A stretch of 64,000 nt of DNA from Dorea_A amylophila (GTDB lineage Bacteria; Bacillota; Clostridia; Lachnospirales; Lachnospiraceae): positions 1-64,000 of the forward strand of contig NZ_JAOQJW010000010.1 of NCBI RefSeq assembly GCF_025567265.1, given 5' to 3'. Position 1 is the first letter of the stretch. Every line of letters begins with the position of its first letter. The notes below the pieces were generated by a model, which ran no database searches, had not been told where the DNA came from, and worked only from the letters and a program-made list of their open reading frames with translations. Positions 1 to 8,261 of this stretch are shown here, in pieces. The position numbers and the translations under genes were made by a program.

Positions 1-284
1 ACCTAAAAGCAAAGGAACTACGCTCAAACTCGGCGTTCGCCTCAAACACGTTCGCTTCGTTCCTTTAACGGTGCTTCTGACTCTCTAATTGTTTCTAACG
101 GCATTCCACATTCACAATAATCCTTATCTATTGTGTCCTTCAAGTCGTGACTGACTGCGGATGTTAATAAATGAAATGCCCGGAAGTGTAACCCGGTGTA
201 GGCCACTACGGTTACGCATTTGTCATTTCATTTGTAAGGCATTTGACACACACGCCCTTTTTGTATACCTGTAGATTCTATCTA
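1..284. repeat. Intergenic repeat-like, strongly structured stretch
   Basis: No gene is seen here. The first 70 bases contain the inverted repeat AAAGGAAC (12-19) and GTTCCTTT (58-65) enclosing GGCGTTCGCC and several GCGAACG-like units. A second small hairpin pairs CACAATA with TATTGTG around 113-138. A third, longer one pairs AAATGAAATG near 169 with CATTTCATTT near 225 and has inner arms GTAACC/GGTTAC and GTAG/CTAC. The block lies downstream of the minus-strand SulP gene and could include its terminator, but no clear T-run follows any arm. It looks like an interspersed intergenic repeat; a genome-wide copy count would decide. Confidence 0.4.
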
Positions 285-1928
285 TTACTGAATTAACTCT
301 TCCGCATGTTTAAGCGCGGCTGATATATTTGGACAGAAATTCTCACGTCCAACCAAATCTACGAATCCGGATTTTTTCATAACATTCAGAGGCTGTTTAT
401 TTACATGCGAGAATACCAGCGTAATTCCTTTATTTTCACATACCTTTGTAAGATTGAATAATGCGTTCATAGCAGTACTGTCAATTGCAGGAACACTTCG
501 CATACGAAGAACCAGACAGCGTGTAAAGTCTTTGACAACAATGTGTTCGATTGCATCTGCAGCGCCGAAGAATAATGGTCCGGTGATTTCGTAGACACGG
601 ATCTGCAATGGCAGTTCCTTCAGTTGTTCATCAACATCCGGGGTGTCATCATCTACATAGACCCAGCTGTCTACATGAGTTTCTTCGCTCATACGTTTGA
701 TGAAGAGGAGACATGCAAGTACCATACCGATCTCAATCGCAACCACCAGATCAAACAGGATGGTCAGAAGGAATGTGGTGAACAATACAATGATGTCGCT
801 CTTCGGAGCGGTGCGCACCAGATGGGTGAATGTACGCCACTGGCACATATTATAGGCAACGATGAACAGGATCGCTGCAATAGTCGGCATCGGGATCATT
901 CCGGCAAATGGCATCAGGACAACAAGTACGATGACCAGTGTGACGGAGTGGACTATTCCGGCAACGGGTGTACGTCCGCCGTTTTTGATATTGGCAGCAG
1001 TTCTTGCAATTGCACCTGTGGCAGGGATTCCTCCAAATAAAGCAGAAGCAATATTACCTGCACCCTGTGCAACCAGTTCCATGTCGGAACGGTGCTTCCC
1101 GTTGATCATTCCGTCTGCAACAACGCAGGAAAGAAGTGATTCGATGGCAGCAAGTACAGCAATGGTAAATGCATTTGGAATCGCATTCTGGACAATCTGT
1201 ACATTAACCTCCGGCAGATGGAATGAAGGAAGGGAATTGCTGATCGTGTAAAGATTCCCAATCGTGGAGACCTTAAGCGGCAGGAATTGTACCATCAGGC
1301 TTCCGGCAATAACGGCGATCAGCGATCCCGGAATTCTCTTTAAGAGCATCGGTGAGATGATCAGGATCGCGAGACTTACGATTCCGACGATTAAGGCATC
1401 TGTATTTATCGTAGAGATATTTTCTGCAAATGCTTTGAATTTTTCGGTCGTTTCGATTGGTTTTACTCCGTCGGGATAAGTTATGCCGAAGAAATCTTTC
1501 AATTGCCCAATCACGATCGTAACTGCAATTCCTGAAGTGAAGCCCGTTGTGATCGTATATGGAATGAATTTGATCAGGCTTCCAAAATGGCAGAATCCCA
1601 TCAGGATCAGAAAGATACCTGCAAGGATGGTTGAAATCACAAGTCCGTCTAACCCGTCTTTTGCAACGATACCTGCAACGATAGTTGCAAATGCAGCAGT
1701 AGGTCCGGCAATCTGGACACTGCTTCCGCCAAGTGCAGAGATGACAAATCCTGCAACAATCGCAGTGAAGATTCCGGCTTCCGGTCCGACACCAGATGCA
1801 AGTGCAAGTGCTATGGACAGCGGAAGTGCAATGATTGCGACAATGATTCCTGAGGTCACATCTTTTACAAACTGGGAACGGTCGTAAGATTTCAGTGAAG
1901 TCAGTAACATTGGTTTTAATGAGTTCAT
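285..1928 (-). CDS. SulP family anion permease with STAS domain
   Basis: Integral membrane transporter of the SLC26/SulP family, which moves sulfate, bicarbonate or other anions. The first ~400 residues are a run of hydrophobic helices with the family's early conserved patch (GIIVAIIALPLSIALALASGV) and a GGIPATGAIARTAAN-type segment. Residues ~430-545 form a cytoplasmic STAS domain with the typical DSTAMNAL motif. At 547 residues it has the usual length. It is a single gene facing away from mgtE. A -10-like TATACT lies on the minus strand at 1988-1993. The substrate cannot be told from sequence. Confidence 0.92.
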   Translation of the reverse strand: MNSLKPMLLTSLKSYDRSQFVKDVTSGIIVAIIALPLSIALALASGVGPEAGIFTAIVAGFVISALGGSSVQIAGPTAAFATIVAGIVAKDGLDGLVISTILAGIFLILMGFCHFGSLIKFIPYTITTGFTSGIAVTIVIGQLKDFFGITYPDGVKPIETTEKFKAFAENISTINTDALIVGIVSLAILIISPMLLKRIPGSLIAVIAGSLMVQFLPLKVSTIGNLYTISNSLPSFHLPEVNVQIVQNAIPNAFTIAVLAAIESLLSCVVADGMINGKHRSDMELVAQGAGNIASALFGGIPATGAIARTAANIKNGGRTPVAGIVHSVTLVIVLVVLMPFAGMIPMPTIAAILFIVAYNMCQWRTFTHLVRTAPKSDIIVLFTTFLLTILFDLVVAIEIGMVLACLLFIKRMSEETHVDSWVYVDDDTPDVDEQLKELPLQIRVYEITGPLFFGAADAIEHIVVKDFTRCLVLRMRSVPAIDSTAMNALFNLTKVCENKGITLVFSHVNKQPLNVMKKSGFVDLVGRENFCPNISAALKHAEELIQ

Positions 1929-2505
1929 ATGTTGATTTTACCCTCTCTCTCTTTTTTATTCCTCTAATCTATAAAAACAACAATTCAGTATAACATAGGA
2001 AGCAATTTGCAAAAACCGGGAACTGAGATGTTTATATTTATGTACAATTCCGGAAAAGTAAAATCTCCGGAAACATTATGTTAGATTAAGGAAAAGTATC
2101 GGGGAAAAGCTTGAAATTCATATTCTGAGCGTTTATAATATGTTGCGGGCAGTTATATGCCGCACAAAATAGTTAGAAAATAAATAATAAAATTCAAAGA
2201 AAAAGGCAGGTGAACAGAATGGACGGTTGCGATAGTCATGGGCGAAGTAGCAGCATAGGATGGGAACAAAAAAGTTTATTAAGCAACAGTCGGTTCTGTT
2301 GGATGTAAGTATCGTTGCGATATACATTATAGATTTCTTTTATTTCTTATCCTATTTCCCAATGAGTATGACAAGTGAATAGTAGCAGTCGTTGATGGAG
2401 GATATGATCGTTACATATCCTGCAGTGTATTTGTGGTGAAGAAAACCGGGCAATCTGTGCCACGGTTATATTTCACGTGAGGAAAAAAGGGTAGGAGGTA
2501 AAGGT
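1929..2505. other. Intergenic region between SulP and mgtE, structured leader candidate
   Basis: This 577-base divergent region should hold the promoters of both flanking genes. I see no convincing M-box match, although mgtE genes often carry one. Structure is present: AGGATATG (2399-2406) pairs perfectly with CATATCCT (2414-2421), and a hairpin around 2305-2331 (ATGT..GTATCG, loop TTG, CGATATACAT) is followed by a U-rich stretch, which could be an attenuator. A possible 29-codon reading frame starts at 2219 after AGGCAGGTGA; I do not call it a gene. Confidence 0.4.
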
Positions 2506-3894
2506 ATGGAAAATAAAGATTACACAGTTGAAATACTGGAAATCATCAGAAGCAATATATCACCGGGGATTATGAGAAGCAGACTGGAAGATTATCATGC
2601 GAATGACCTTGCTGAAGTATTTCCGCAGCTGAAGATCTCCGAAAGAAGAAAAATCTGTAGAATTCTGGATCTGGACATGCTTTCAGACATCTTTGAGCAT
2701 ATTGATGAACAGGCAGCAGCCGAATATCTGGATGAGATGGATATCAAGAAAGCAGCAGCAATCCTGTCTGCGATGGAGACAGATGCTGTAGTAGATGTTC
2801 TGCAGATGATGCCAAAGGAGAAGAAGAATCTTCTGATAGAATTAATGGATGACGATGCCAGAAAGGATATGGCAATTATCGCTTCCTTTGATGAGGAGGA
2901 GATCGGAAGCAGAATGACAACAAACTGCATCATGATCCGTGAGAATCTGACGGTGAAGCAGGCAATGAGCAGTCTGGTTGATCAGGCGGCAAAGAATGAT
3001 AACATTTCTACGTTATTTATGGTAACAGAAGATAATACATTTTACGGAGCAATGGATCTGAAAGATCTGATCATTGCGAGAAGAGAATCCCCGCTGGAGG
3101 ATCTGATCGCAACATCGTATCCATATGTATATGGTAATGAGCTGATCGATGACTGTATTGAGAGACTGAAAGATTATTCCGAGGATTCGATTCCGGTACT
3201 GGATAATGACAACAAGCTCCTAGGAGTCATCACATCCCAGAGCATGGTAGATCTGGTCGATGACGAGATGGGTGAAGACTATGCGAAGTTCGCCGGTCTG
3301 ACCGCAGAGGAAGATCTGAAGGAGCCGTTAAAGGAGAGTATCAAGAAGAGACTTCCATGGCTGCTGGTATTATTAGGTCTTGGAATGATCGTTTCATCTG
3401 TAGTCGGTCTATTTGAAGAAGTGGTAAGCCAGCTTACGATTATCATGTGCTTCCAGTCACTGATCCTGGATATGGCAGGTAACGTAGGTACCCAGTCACT
3501 GGCTGTAACAATCCGCGTACTGATGGATGAATCGCTGACCGGAAAGCAGAAGGCAGAGCTGGTATTTAAGGAAATGAAGATTGCATTCTCGAACGGTTCG
3601 ATCCTGGGAATTCTGTCGTTTGCACTGATCGGACTTTACATTGCATTATTCAAAGGAAAGACGTTTGTATTCGCATATGCGGTATCTGGATGTATCGGAG
3701 TCTCACTGCTGTTGGCAATGGTAATCTCGGGAGCGGTCGGAACATTGATCCCGCTGTTCTTCAAGAAGATCCATGTAGATCCGGCGGTAGCGTCCGGACC
3801 ACTTATCACAACGGTCAATGACCTTGTAGCGGTTATATCATATTATGGACTGAGCTGGATCTTCCTGATCAATATGATGCATCTGGTCGGATAA
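2506..3894 (+). CDS. mgtE: Magnesium transporter MgtE
   Basis: Mg2+ channel/transporter of the inner membrane. The order is canonical: an acidic N-terminal helical domain (residues ~1-130), two CBS domains (~135-255), a connecting helix, then about five membrane helices (~280-460). The pore-region GNVGTQSLAVT motif is clear near residue 325. At 462 residues it has normal length. In the family, Mg2+ bound between the N and CBS domains closes the channel. A strong AGGAGG site precedes the ATG. It is monocistronic, with a perfect-stem terminator directly downstream. Confidence 0.95.
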   Translation: MENKDYTVEILEIIRSNISPGIMRSRLEDYHANDLAEVFPQLKISERRKICRILDLDMLSDIFEHIDEQAAAEYLDEMDIKKAAAILSAMETDAVVDVLQMMPKEKKNLLIELMDDDARKDMAIIASFDEEEIGSRMTTNCIMIRENLTVKQAMSSLVDQAAKNDNISTLFMVTEDNTFYGAMDLKDLIIARRESPLEDLIATSYPYVYGNELIDDCIERLKDYSEDSIPVLDNDNKLLGVITSQSMVDLVDDEMGEDYAKFAGLTAEEDLKEPLKESIKKRLPWLLVLLGLGMIVSSVVGLFEEVVSQLTIIMCFQSLILDMAGNVGTQSLAVTIRVLMDESLTGKQKAELVFKEMKIAFSNGSILGILSFALIGLYIALFKGKTFVFAYAVSGCIGVSLLLAMVISGAVGTLIPLFFKKIHVDPAVASGPLITTVNDLVAVISYYGLSWIFLINMMHLVG

Positions 3895-3914
3895 ATATGG
3901 AATAAATATGGAAG

Positions 3915-3963
3915 AAGTCATATATCAGATTATAATGGCATGAATCTGATATATGACTTTTTG
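3915..3963 (+). terminator. Rho-independent terminator after mgtE
   Basis: A 17-bp perfect stem (3915-3931 with 3943-3959), an 11-base loop and a T-run ending at 3962. Confidence 0.9.
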
Positions 3964-4108
3964 TATATGTATTTATGGATATAGAGAGACATGATAAGTA
4001 ATGTGATATATATAAAATATCATTTTAACAAATAAGTTATATCTATATATAATAAAAACAGAAGTTTTTTGAAAATATTCAATAAAAGGAAAACAGGAGG
4101 AATTACTT

Positions 4109-4633
4109 ATGAACATCGGAGTAACAGAAATCAGCCCAAGAGCGGTGCAGAGAGCAGCAGAGAAGAATTTTAAAAGCGGGTATTACTGTTGTGAGGCATT
4201 GATGTGCACCATCCGTGATGAATTTAAACTGGATGTACCAAAAGAAGTCATTGCAATGTCATCCGGTATGGCTGTCGGAGCAGGCAAATCGGGATGTGTC
4301 TGTGGCGCATTCAACGGAGGTCTGCTTGCACTTGGAATGTTCTTCGGAAGAACAGAGCAGGACGGGCCAACCAATCCAAAGAGCGTAAAATGTATGGAAC
4401 TGGTTCACGAACTGCATGACTGGTTCAAGAAAGCTAATGGGAAGAATGCAATCTGCTGCAGAGTTCTGACAAAAGAATTCAACATGGGACAGGGTGAGCA
4501 CAAAGAACAATGTATCTTTTTCACAGGACTGTGTGCATGGAAAGTAGCACAGATTGTCTGTCGTGAACTGGGAATCAAGAATCTGGACGAAATTGATGAA
4601 CCGGCAGAACGTCGTGCAATTGCAGATATCTAG
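4109..4633 (+). CDS. C_GCAxxG_C_C family redox protein
   Basis: Small cytoplasmic protein of the C_GCAxxG_C_C family, named for its cysteine pattern. The core here is SGCVCGAFNGG near residues 54-64, with further cysteines at CCEAL, AICCRVL and CIFFTGLCAW, enough to bind a metal or Fe-S cluster or to work in thiol redox chemistry. The family has no settled function. It shares a transcription direction and a 38-base gap with the downstream transporter, which suggests an operon. A second family member is found in this window at 45259. Confidence 0.85.
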   Translation: MNIGVTEISPRAVQRAAEKNFKSGYYCCEALMCTIRDEFKLDVPKEVIAMSSGMAVGAGKSGCVCGAFNGGLLALGMFFGRTEQDGPTNPKSVKCMELVHELHDWFKKANGKNAICCRVLTKEFNMGQGEHKEQCIFFTGLCAWKVAQIVCRELGIKNLDEIDEPAERRAIADI

Positions 4634-4671
4634 AATACATAGATACAGACTAGAAAGGAAGACAAGATATT

Positions 4672-5592
4672 ATGAAAGATGTAATCAAAAAAATACCGAT
4701 TCCAATCTGCGGAGTCATGCTTGGAGCGGCAGCTTTAGGTAACCTGCTTCAGAGCTATTCAGAAGGAATCCGTTATGTGTGTGGAGTGTTCGCAGCATTT
4801 CTGCTGATCCTGGCACTTCTGAAGCTAATTATGTTTCCGGGAGCTGTGAAGGAAGATATGAAGAATCCGATCATGGCAAGCGTATCAGGAACATTTCCGA
4901 TGGCACTTATGATCTTAAGTACCTATGTAAAACCATTCATCGGACAGGCGGCTTATTATATCTGGCTGTTTGCGATCGCATTACATATCGTGCTGATTAT
5001 TTATTTTACGGTGAAATTTGTATTTAAATTGCAGATGCCAAAGGTATTCGCAAGTTATTATATCGTATATGTTGGAATTGTCGTTGCATCAGTCACGGCA
5101 CCTGCTTATGAGAAACTTGCAATCGGAAGTGCAGCATTCTGGTTTGGATTTGTGACACTGATCCTGTTACTGATCCTGATTACATACCGCTATGTGACGG
5201 TGAGAGAAGTACCGGATCCGGCAAAACCACTGATCTGTATCTATGCGGCACCGACAAGCCTCTGTATCGCAGGATATGTACAGTCTGTCATGCCGAAATC
5301 TTACGGATTCCTGATGGGAATGTTTGTAGTTGCAACGGTGATCTGCATTTTTGCACTTGTAAAAGCAATCGGCTATCTGAAGATGCCATTCTTCCCAAGC
5401 TATGCGGCATTCACCTTCCCATTTGTCATCAGTGCGATCGCTTCAAAACAGACGATGGCATGTGCAATGAATATGGGACATCCGATGCCGTTCCTGAAAT
5501 ATGTGGTATTGATCGAGACGATTATTGCGGTTGTTCTGGTTGTGTATACTTATATCCGATTTATGGGATTTATCTTTGGTGGAAAGAAATAA
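4672..5592 (+). CDS. TDT family membrane transporter (tellurite resistance/dicarboxylate type)
   Basis: A 306-residue protein made of about ten hydrophobic helices. Its length and spacing fit the TDT family (TehA/SLAC1 fold), and conserved family patches such as IPIPICGVMLGAAALGN and FPSYAAFTFPF are present. Members carry small anions, dicarboxylates or sulfite, or confer tellurite tolerance; the substrate here is unknown. It follows the C_GCAxxG_C_C gene as its likely operon partner and ends at a strong terminator. Confidence 0.8.
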   Translation: MKDVIKKIPIPICGVMLGAAALGNLLQSYSEGIRYVCGVFAAFLLILALLKLIMFPGAVKEDMKNPIMASVSGTFPMALMILSTYVKPFIGQAAYYIWLFAIALHIVLIIYFTVKFVFKLQMPKVFASYYIVYVGIVVASVTAPAYEKLAIGSAAFWFGFVTLILLLILITYRYVTVREVPDPAKPLICIYAAPTSLCIAGYVQSVMPKSYGFLMGMFVVATVICIFALVKAIGYLKMPFFPSYAAFTFPFVISAIASKQTMACAMNMGHPMPFLKYVVLIETIIAVVLVVYTYIRFMGFIFGGKK

Positions 5593-5612
5593 ATAAAATA
5601 ATAAAAAATAAT

Positions 5613-5650
5613 AAAGAGTGGCTGCTTGTTGTAGGGCAGCCGCTCTTTGT
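5613..5650 (+). terminator. Rho-independent terminator after the TDT transporter
   Basis: AAAGAGTGGCTGC (5613-5625) pairs with GCAGCCGCTCTTT (5636-5648) with one G-U pair. A short T-rich tail follows. Confidence 0.85.
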
Positions 5651-5805
5651 GTTCTTGCATAGCCTTGAAAAAAAGGTTATACTTTATGATATGTTTTTTT
5701 ATTTGACATGACAGTTAATAATAAGATGTATATGGAAGCATCGCTAAACCGGAATTAGGGAATTGCAATTTGCAGGAAAGAAAATATTCGAGGTAGCAGG
5801 GTGAA

Positions 5806-6735
5806 ATGGTAAAGATAGATCTGATCACAGGATTCTTAGGATCCGGAAAGACAACATTTATAAAAAAATATGCAAAATATCTGATCGACAGTGGGGCAAA
5901 TATCGGAATACTGGAAAATGATTACGGTGCAGTCAACGTAGATATGATGCTGTTAAAAGATCTGGAAGGCGAGAACTGTGAACTGGAGATGATTGCCGGA
6001 GGATGTGATGCGGAATGCCACAGAAGACGTTTCCGTACAAAACTGATTGCAATGGGAATGTGCGGCTATGACCGTGTGATCGTAGAGCCGTCGGGTATCT
6101 ATGATGTGGATGAATTTTTCGATGTATTACGGGATGATCCGATCGACAGATGGTATGAGATTGGGAATGTGATCACGGTCGTTGACGCAAAACTGGAGGA
6201 GAAACTGTCGGATGAAGCAGACTATCTGCTGGCATCCGAGGCTGCGAATGCAGGATGCATCGTACTCAGTAGAAGCCAGGAAGCGTCGGAGAAAGAGATT
6301 GAAAATACAGTCTCACACCTGAATGCTGCAATGGAGAAAGTACAGTGCAAAAGAAGATTTAAGGATGAGATTGTGGTAAAAGACTGGACGGCATTTGATG
6401 AGGCAGATTATGAGACATTTTTATCCTGTGGATATGTACCGGAGAATTACCGGAAGATGCATATCGAAGAGGGAGAGGCATTTAAATCCCTGTATTTTAT
6501 GAATCTGGATAAGACGACAGACGAGATCATAGAAGCAGCAAAGAACATTCTGGAGGATAAAGAATGTGGACGAGTATTCCGTGTCAAAGGATTCTTGAAA
6601 GATGAAGCTGGCGAGTGGCTGGAATTAAATGCCACACATCAGGAGATGAGAATTTGTCCAATTCCGGAAGGACAGGAAGTTGTGATCGTGATCGGAGAAG
6701 AACTGAATGAGGAGAGGATACAGCAGTATTTTTGA
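5806..6735 (+). CDS. CobW/COG0523-like GTP-binding protein, divergent
   Basis: P-loop GTPase related to the CobW/COG0523 metal-insertion chaperones. The P-loop GFLGSGKTT is at residues 9-17 and an ENDYGAVNVD switch follows at 37-46. The family's usual CxCC metal motif is replaced by C67-x3-C71-H72 (GGCDAECH), and the G4 motif NKxD is not recognisable (LSRSQE appears there). At 309 residues it is close to the family's length, with the second domain after ~205. Its metal and client are unknown. An AGGGTGA-type site precedes the ATG. It stands alone between two intergenic spaces. Confidence 0.8.
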   Translation: MVKIDLITGFLGSGKTTFIKKYAKYLIDSGANIGILENDYGAVNVDMMLLKDLEGENCELEMIAGGCDAECHRRRFRTKLIAMGMCGYDRVIVEPSGIYDVDEFFDVLRDDPIDRWYEIGNVITVVDAKLEEKLSDEADYLLASEAANAGCIVLSRSQEASEKEIENTVSHLNAAMEKVQCKRRFKDEIVVKDWTAFDEADYETFLSCGYVPENYRKMHIEEGEAFKSLYFMNLDKTTDEIIEAAKNILEDKECGRVFRVKGFLKDEAGEWLELNATHQEMRICPIPEGQEVVIVIGEELNEERIQQYF

Positions 6736-6854
6736 TCTCCGACAGACTTCCATTGGGTGAGATCAATGAAGTATTCAAAATCCGTGGCAAAAATGGTAAA
6801 ATGATGATATTCCCAAACGAATAAAATATGACAATCAAAAGGAGGAAGAACAAC

Positions 6855-7235
6855 ATGAAAAATTACGCAACAGGAATCCAGCACATCGGAATTCCAACAA
6901 AGGACATGGAAGCAACAAAAGCATTTTTTGCAAAACTTGGTTTTGAACCGGCATTTGAGACGGTGAATGAGGGTGCAAAAGTAGCATTCTTAAAATTAGA
7001 AAACCTGGTGATCGAGACATATGAATCAGATGAGGCAACGATGAAAGCCGGAGCCATTGATCATGTCGCAATTGATGTAAAAGATATCGAAGAGACATAT
7101 AAAGAAGTCTGTGCAATGGATCTGAATACGACAAATGACGAGATTCATTTCCTGCCATTCTGGGACAATGGAGTAAAATTTTTTACGATTAAAGGACCTA
7201 ATGAAGAGAAGGTAGAGTTTAGTCAGTTTCTGTAA
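6855..7235 (+). CDS. VOC (glyoxalase/bleomycin resistance) family protein
   Basis: A 126-residue protein with the two paired beta-alpha-beta-beta-beta units of the vicinal oxygen chelate fold. It opens with IQHIGIPTKDMEATKAFFAKLGF, and the second module starts at IDHVAIDVKDIEETY. Candidate metal ligands are His10, the second-module His and the Glu near the C terminus (KVEFSQFL). I chose the ATG at 6855 because AAAGGAGGAAG lies just upstream; an earlier in-frame ATG at 6828 has no such site. The substrate cannot be predicted. Confidence 0.85.
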   Translation: MKNYATGIQHIGIPTKDMEATKAFFAKLGFEPAFETVNEGAKVAFLKLENLVIETYESDEATMKAGAIDHVAIDVKDIEETYKEVCAMDLNTTNDEIHFLPFWDNGVKFFTIKGPNEEKVEFSQFL

Positions 7236-7397
7236 TTCTTTGTGAAATATAGAGTTTATTAGAAATGCATCAGGCATGTTAATGAAATAACTAAAAATAT
7301 TTGTTGAAAAGGCAAAAAAAATTGATGCATTTCAACAAAAGGAACTGGAAAGAGAATTGTATATAATAGATGAAAAACAAAAAAATGACAAATGTCA

Positions 7398-7426
7398 TTG
7401 AGAAAAATTGTGCACTGTGATATAGT
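7398..7426 (+). promoter_or_regulatory. Sigma-A type promoter of glpP-glpK
   Basis: -35 TTGAGA (7398-7403), a 17-base spacer and -10 TATAGT (7421-7426). The GlpP-type leader starts directly downstream. Confidence 0.8.
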
Positions 7427-7432
7427 AAACGC

Positions 7433-7510
7433 AGTTGAACAAAAGAGTTGAGATAGGAGAGCGGATACAAGTAATCAAACGATTGCTTTTAGTCGCGCTC
7501 CTTTTTTTGA
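7433..7510 (+). promoter_or_regulatory. GlpP-responsive leader with terminator, upstream of glpP
   Basis: After a conserved GAACAA..AGAG..TGAGA..GAGAGC segment, the RNA folds into a two-tier hairpin. The outer stem is GGAGAGCG (7456-7463) with CGCGCTCC (7494-7501); the inner stem is AAGTAATC with GATTGCTT around an AAAC loop. Seven Ts (7502-7508) follow, making a terminator. The same plan recurs at 9840-9920. GlpP is known to bind such leaders when glycerol-3-phosphate is present and to prevent termination. Confidence 0.75.
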
Positions 7511-7580
7511 AAAATAATACAAAATGTAATAGAATAAATTGAAAATATAAAAGTTTGACAAAAGGATGAGAGATGGAAAA

Positions 7581-8150
7581 ATGGATCAGATATTTTATGA
7601 TGCAGTCGGGAGTAATCCGATCATTGCGGCTGTGAAAAGTATGGAAGATATAGAAAAATGTTGTGCAATAGAAGAGATACAGGTGATTTTTATATTATTT
7701 GGAGATGTCTGTTCGATAGACAGGATTGTAAAACGGGTGAAAGATGCCGGAAAGGTTGCGATGGTACATGTAGATCTGATCAGCGGACTCAGCCCGAAAG
7801 AAATTTCGGTAGAATATCTGCAAGAACATACAGAAGCAGATGGAATCATATCAACAAAGCCGTCACTGATCAAGAAAGCGAAAGAACTTGGAATGTATAC
7901 GGTTCTCAGATATTTTCTGTTGGACTCCATGGCATTTGAAAATATCAGACAGCAACAACATATGGTGAGACCGGATTTTATAGAAGTACTTCCGGGTGTG
8001 ATGCCAAGAGTGATCAAACGGATCTGTGCTTCAGTGAGGACACCGATCATAGCAGGAGGATTGATCACAGATAAGGAAGATGTGATGGCTGCATTATCAG
8101 CCGGAGCAATTGCAGTATCATCAACCAATCATCAGGTATGGAAGATGTAA
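7581..8150 (+). CDS. glpP: Glycerol-3-phosphate responsive antiterminator GlpP
   Basis: RNA-binding antiterminator that senses glycerol-3-phosphate. It is a TIM-barrel-like protein of 189 residues with family patches DQIFYDAVGSNPIIAAVKS, VHVDLISGLSP, DGIISTKPSLIKKAKELG, FIEVLPGVMP and IIAGGLI. The ATG at 7581 is preferred because AGGATGAG lies ~10 bases upstream and the protein then begins as its relatives do; the ATG at 7566 would add five residues. It precedes glpK, and the two leaders in this locus are its likely targets, including its own. Confidence 0.92.
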   Translation: MDQIFYDAVGSNPIIAAVKSMEDIEKCCAIEEIQVIFILFGDVCSIDRIVKRVKDAGKVAMVHVDLISGLSPKEISVEYLQEHTEADGIISTKPSLIKKAKELGMYTVLRYFLLDSMAFENIRQQQHMVRPDFIEVLPGVMPRVIKRICASVRTPIIAGGLITDKEDVMAALSAGAIAVSSTNHQVWKM

Positions 8151-8173
8151 TAACTGTATAAGAGAAAACAGAG

Positions 8174-8204
8174 TATTTAATTGCTTGAGGGAGCAATTTA
8201 AATA
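8174..8204 (+). terminator. Intercistronic hairpin between glpP and glpK
   Basis: TATTTAATTGCT (8174-8185) pairs with AGCAATTTAAATA (8192-8204) with one bulged base. There is no T-run, so it more likely stabilises or tunes the message than ends it. Confidence 0.4.
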
Positions 8205-8261
8205 GAACGCATGCGAAAAAGTAACAAGCAAAATGAAACGAAAAATCAGGAGGAAATGAAT

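Noticed and set aside
1..70. CRISPR repeat array
   Set aside because: The GCGAACG-like units are short, irregular and not spaced by unique spacers.
624..1887. Several plus-strand frames opposite the SulP gene
   Set aside because: They are antisense shadows with unusual composition, and the minus-strand gene is clearly coding.
2219..2308. 29-codon frame before mgtE as a leader peptide
   Set aside because: Only a partial ribosome site and no regulatory codon run; kept as part of the leader description.
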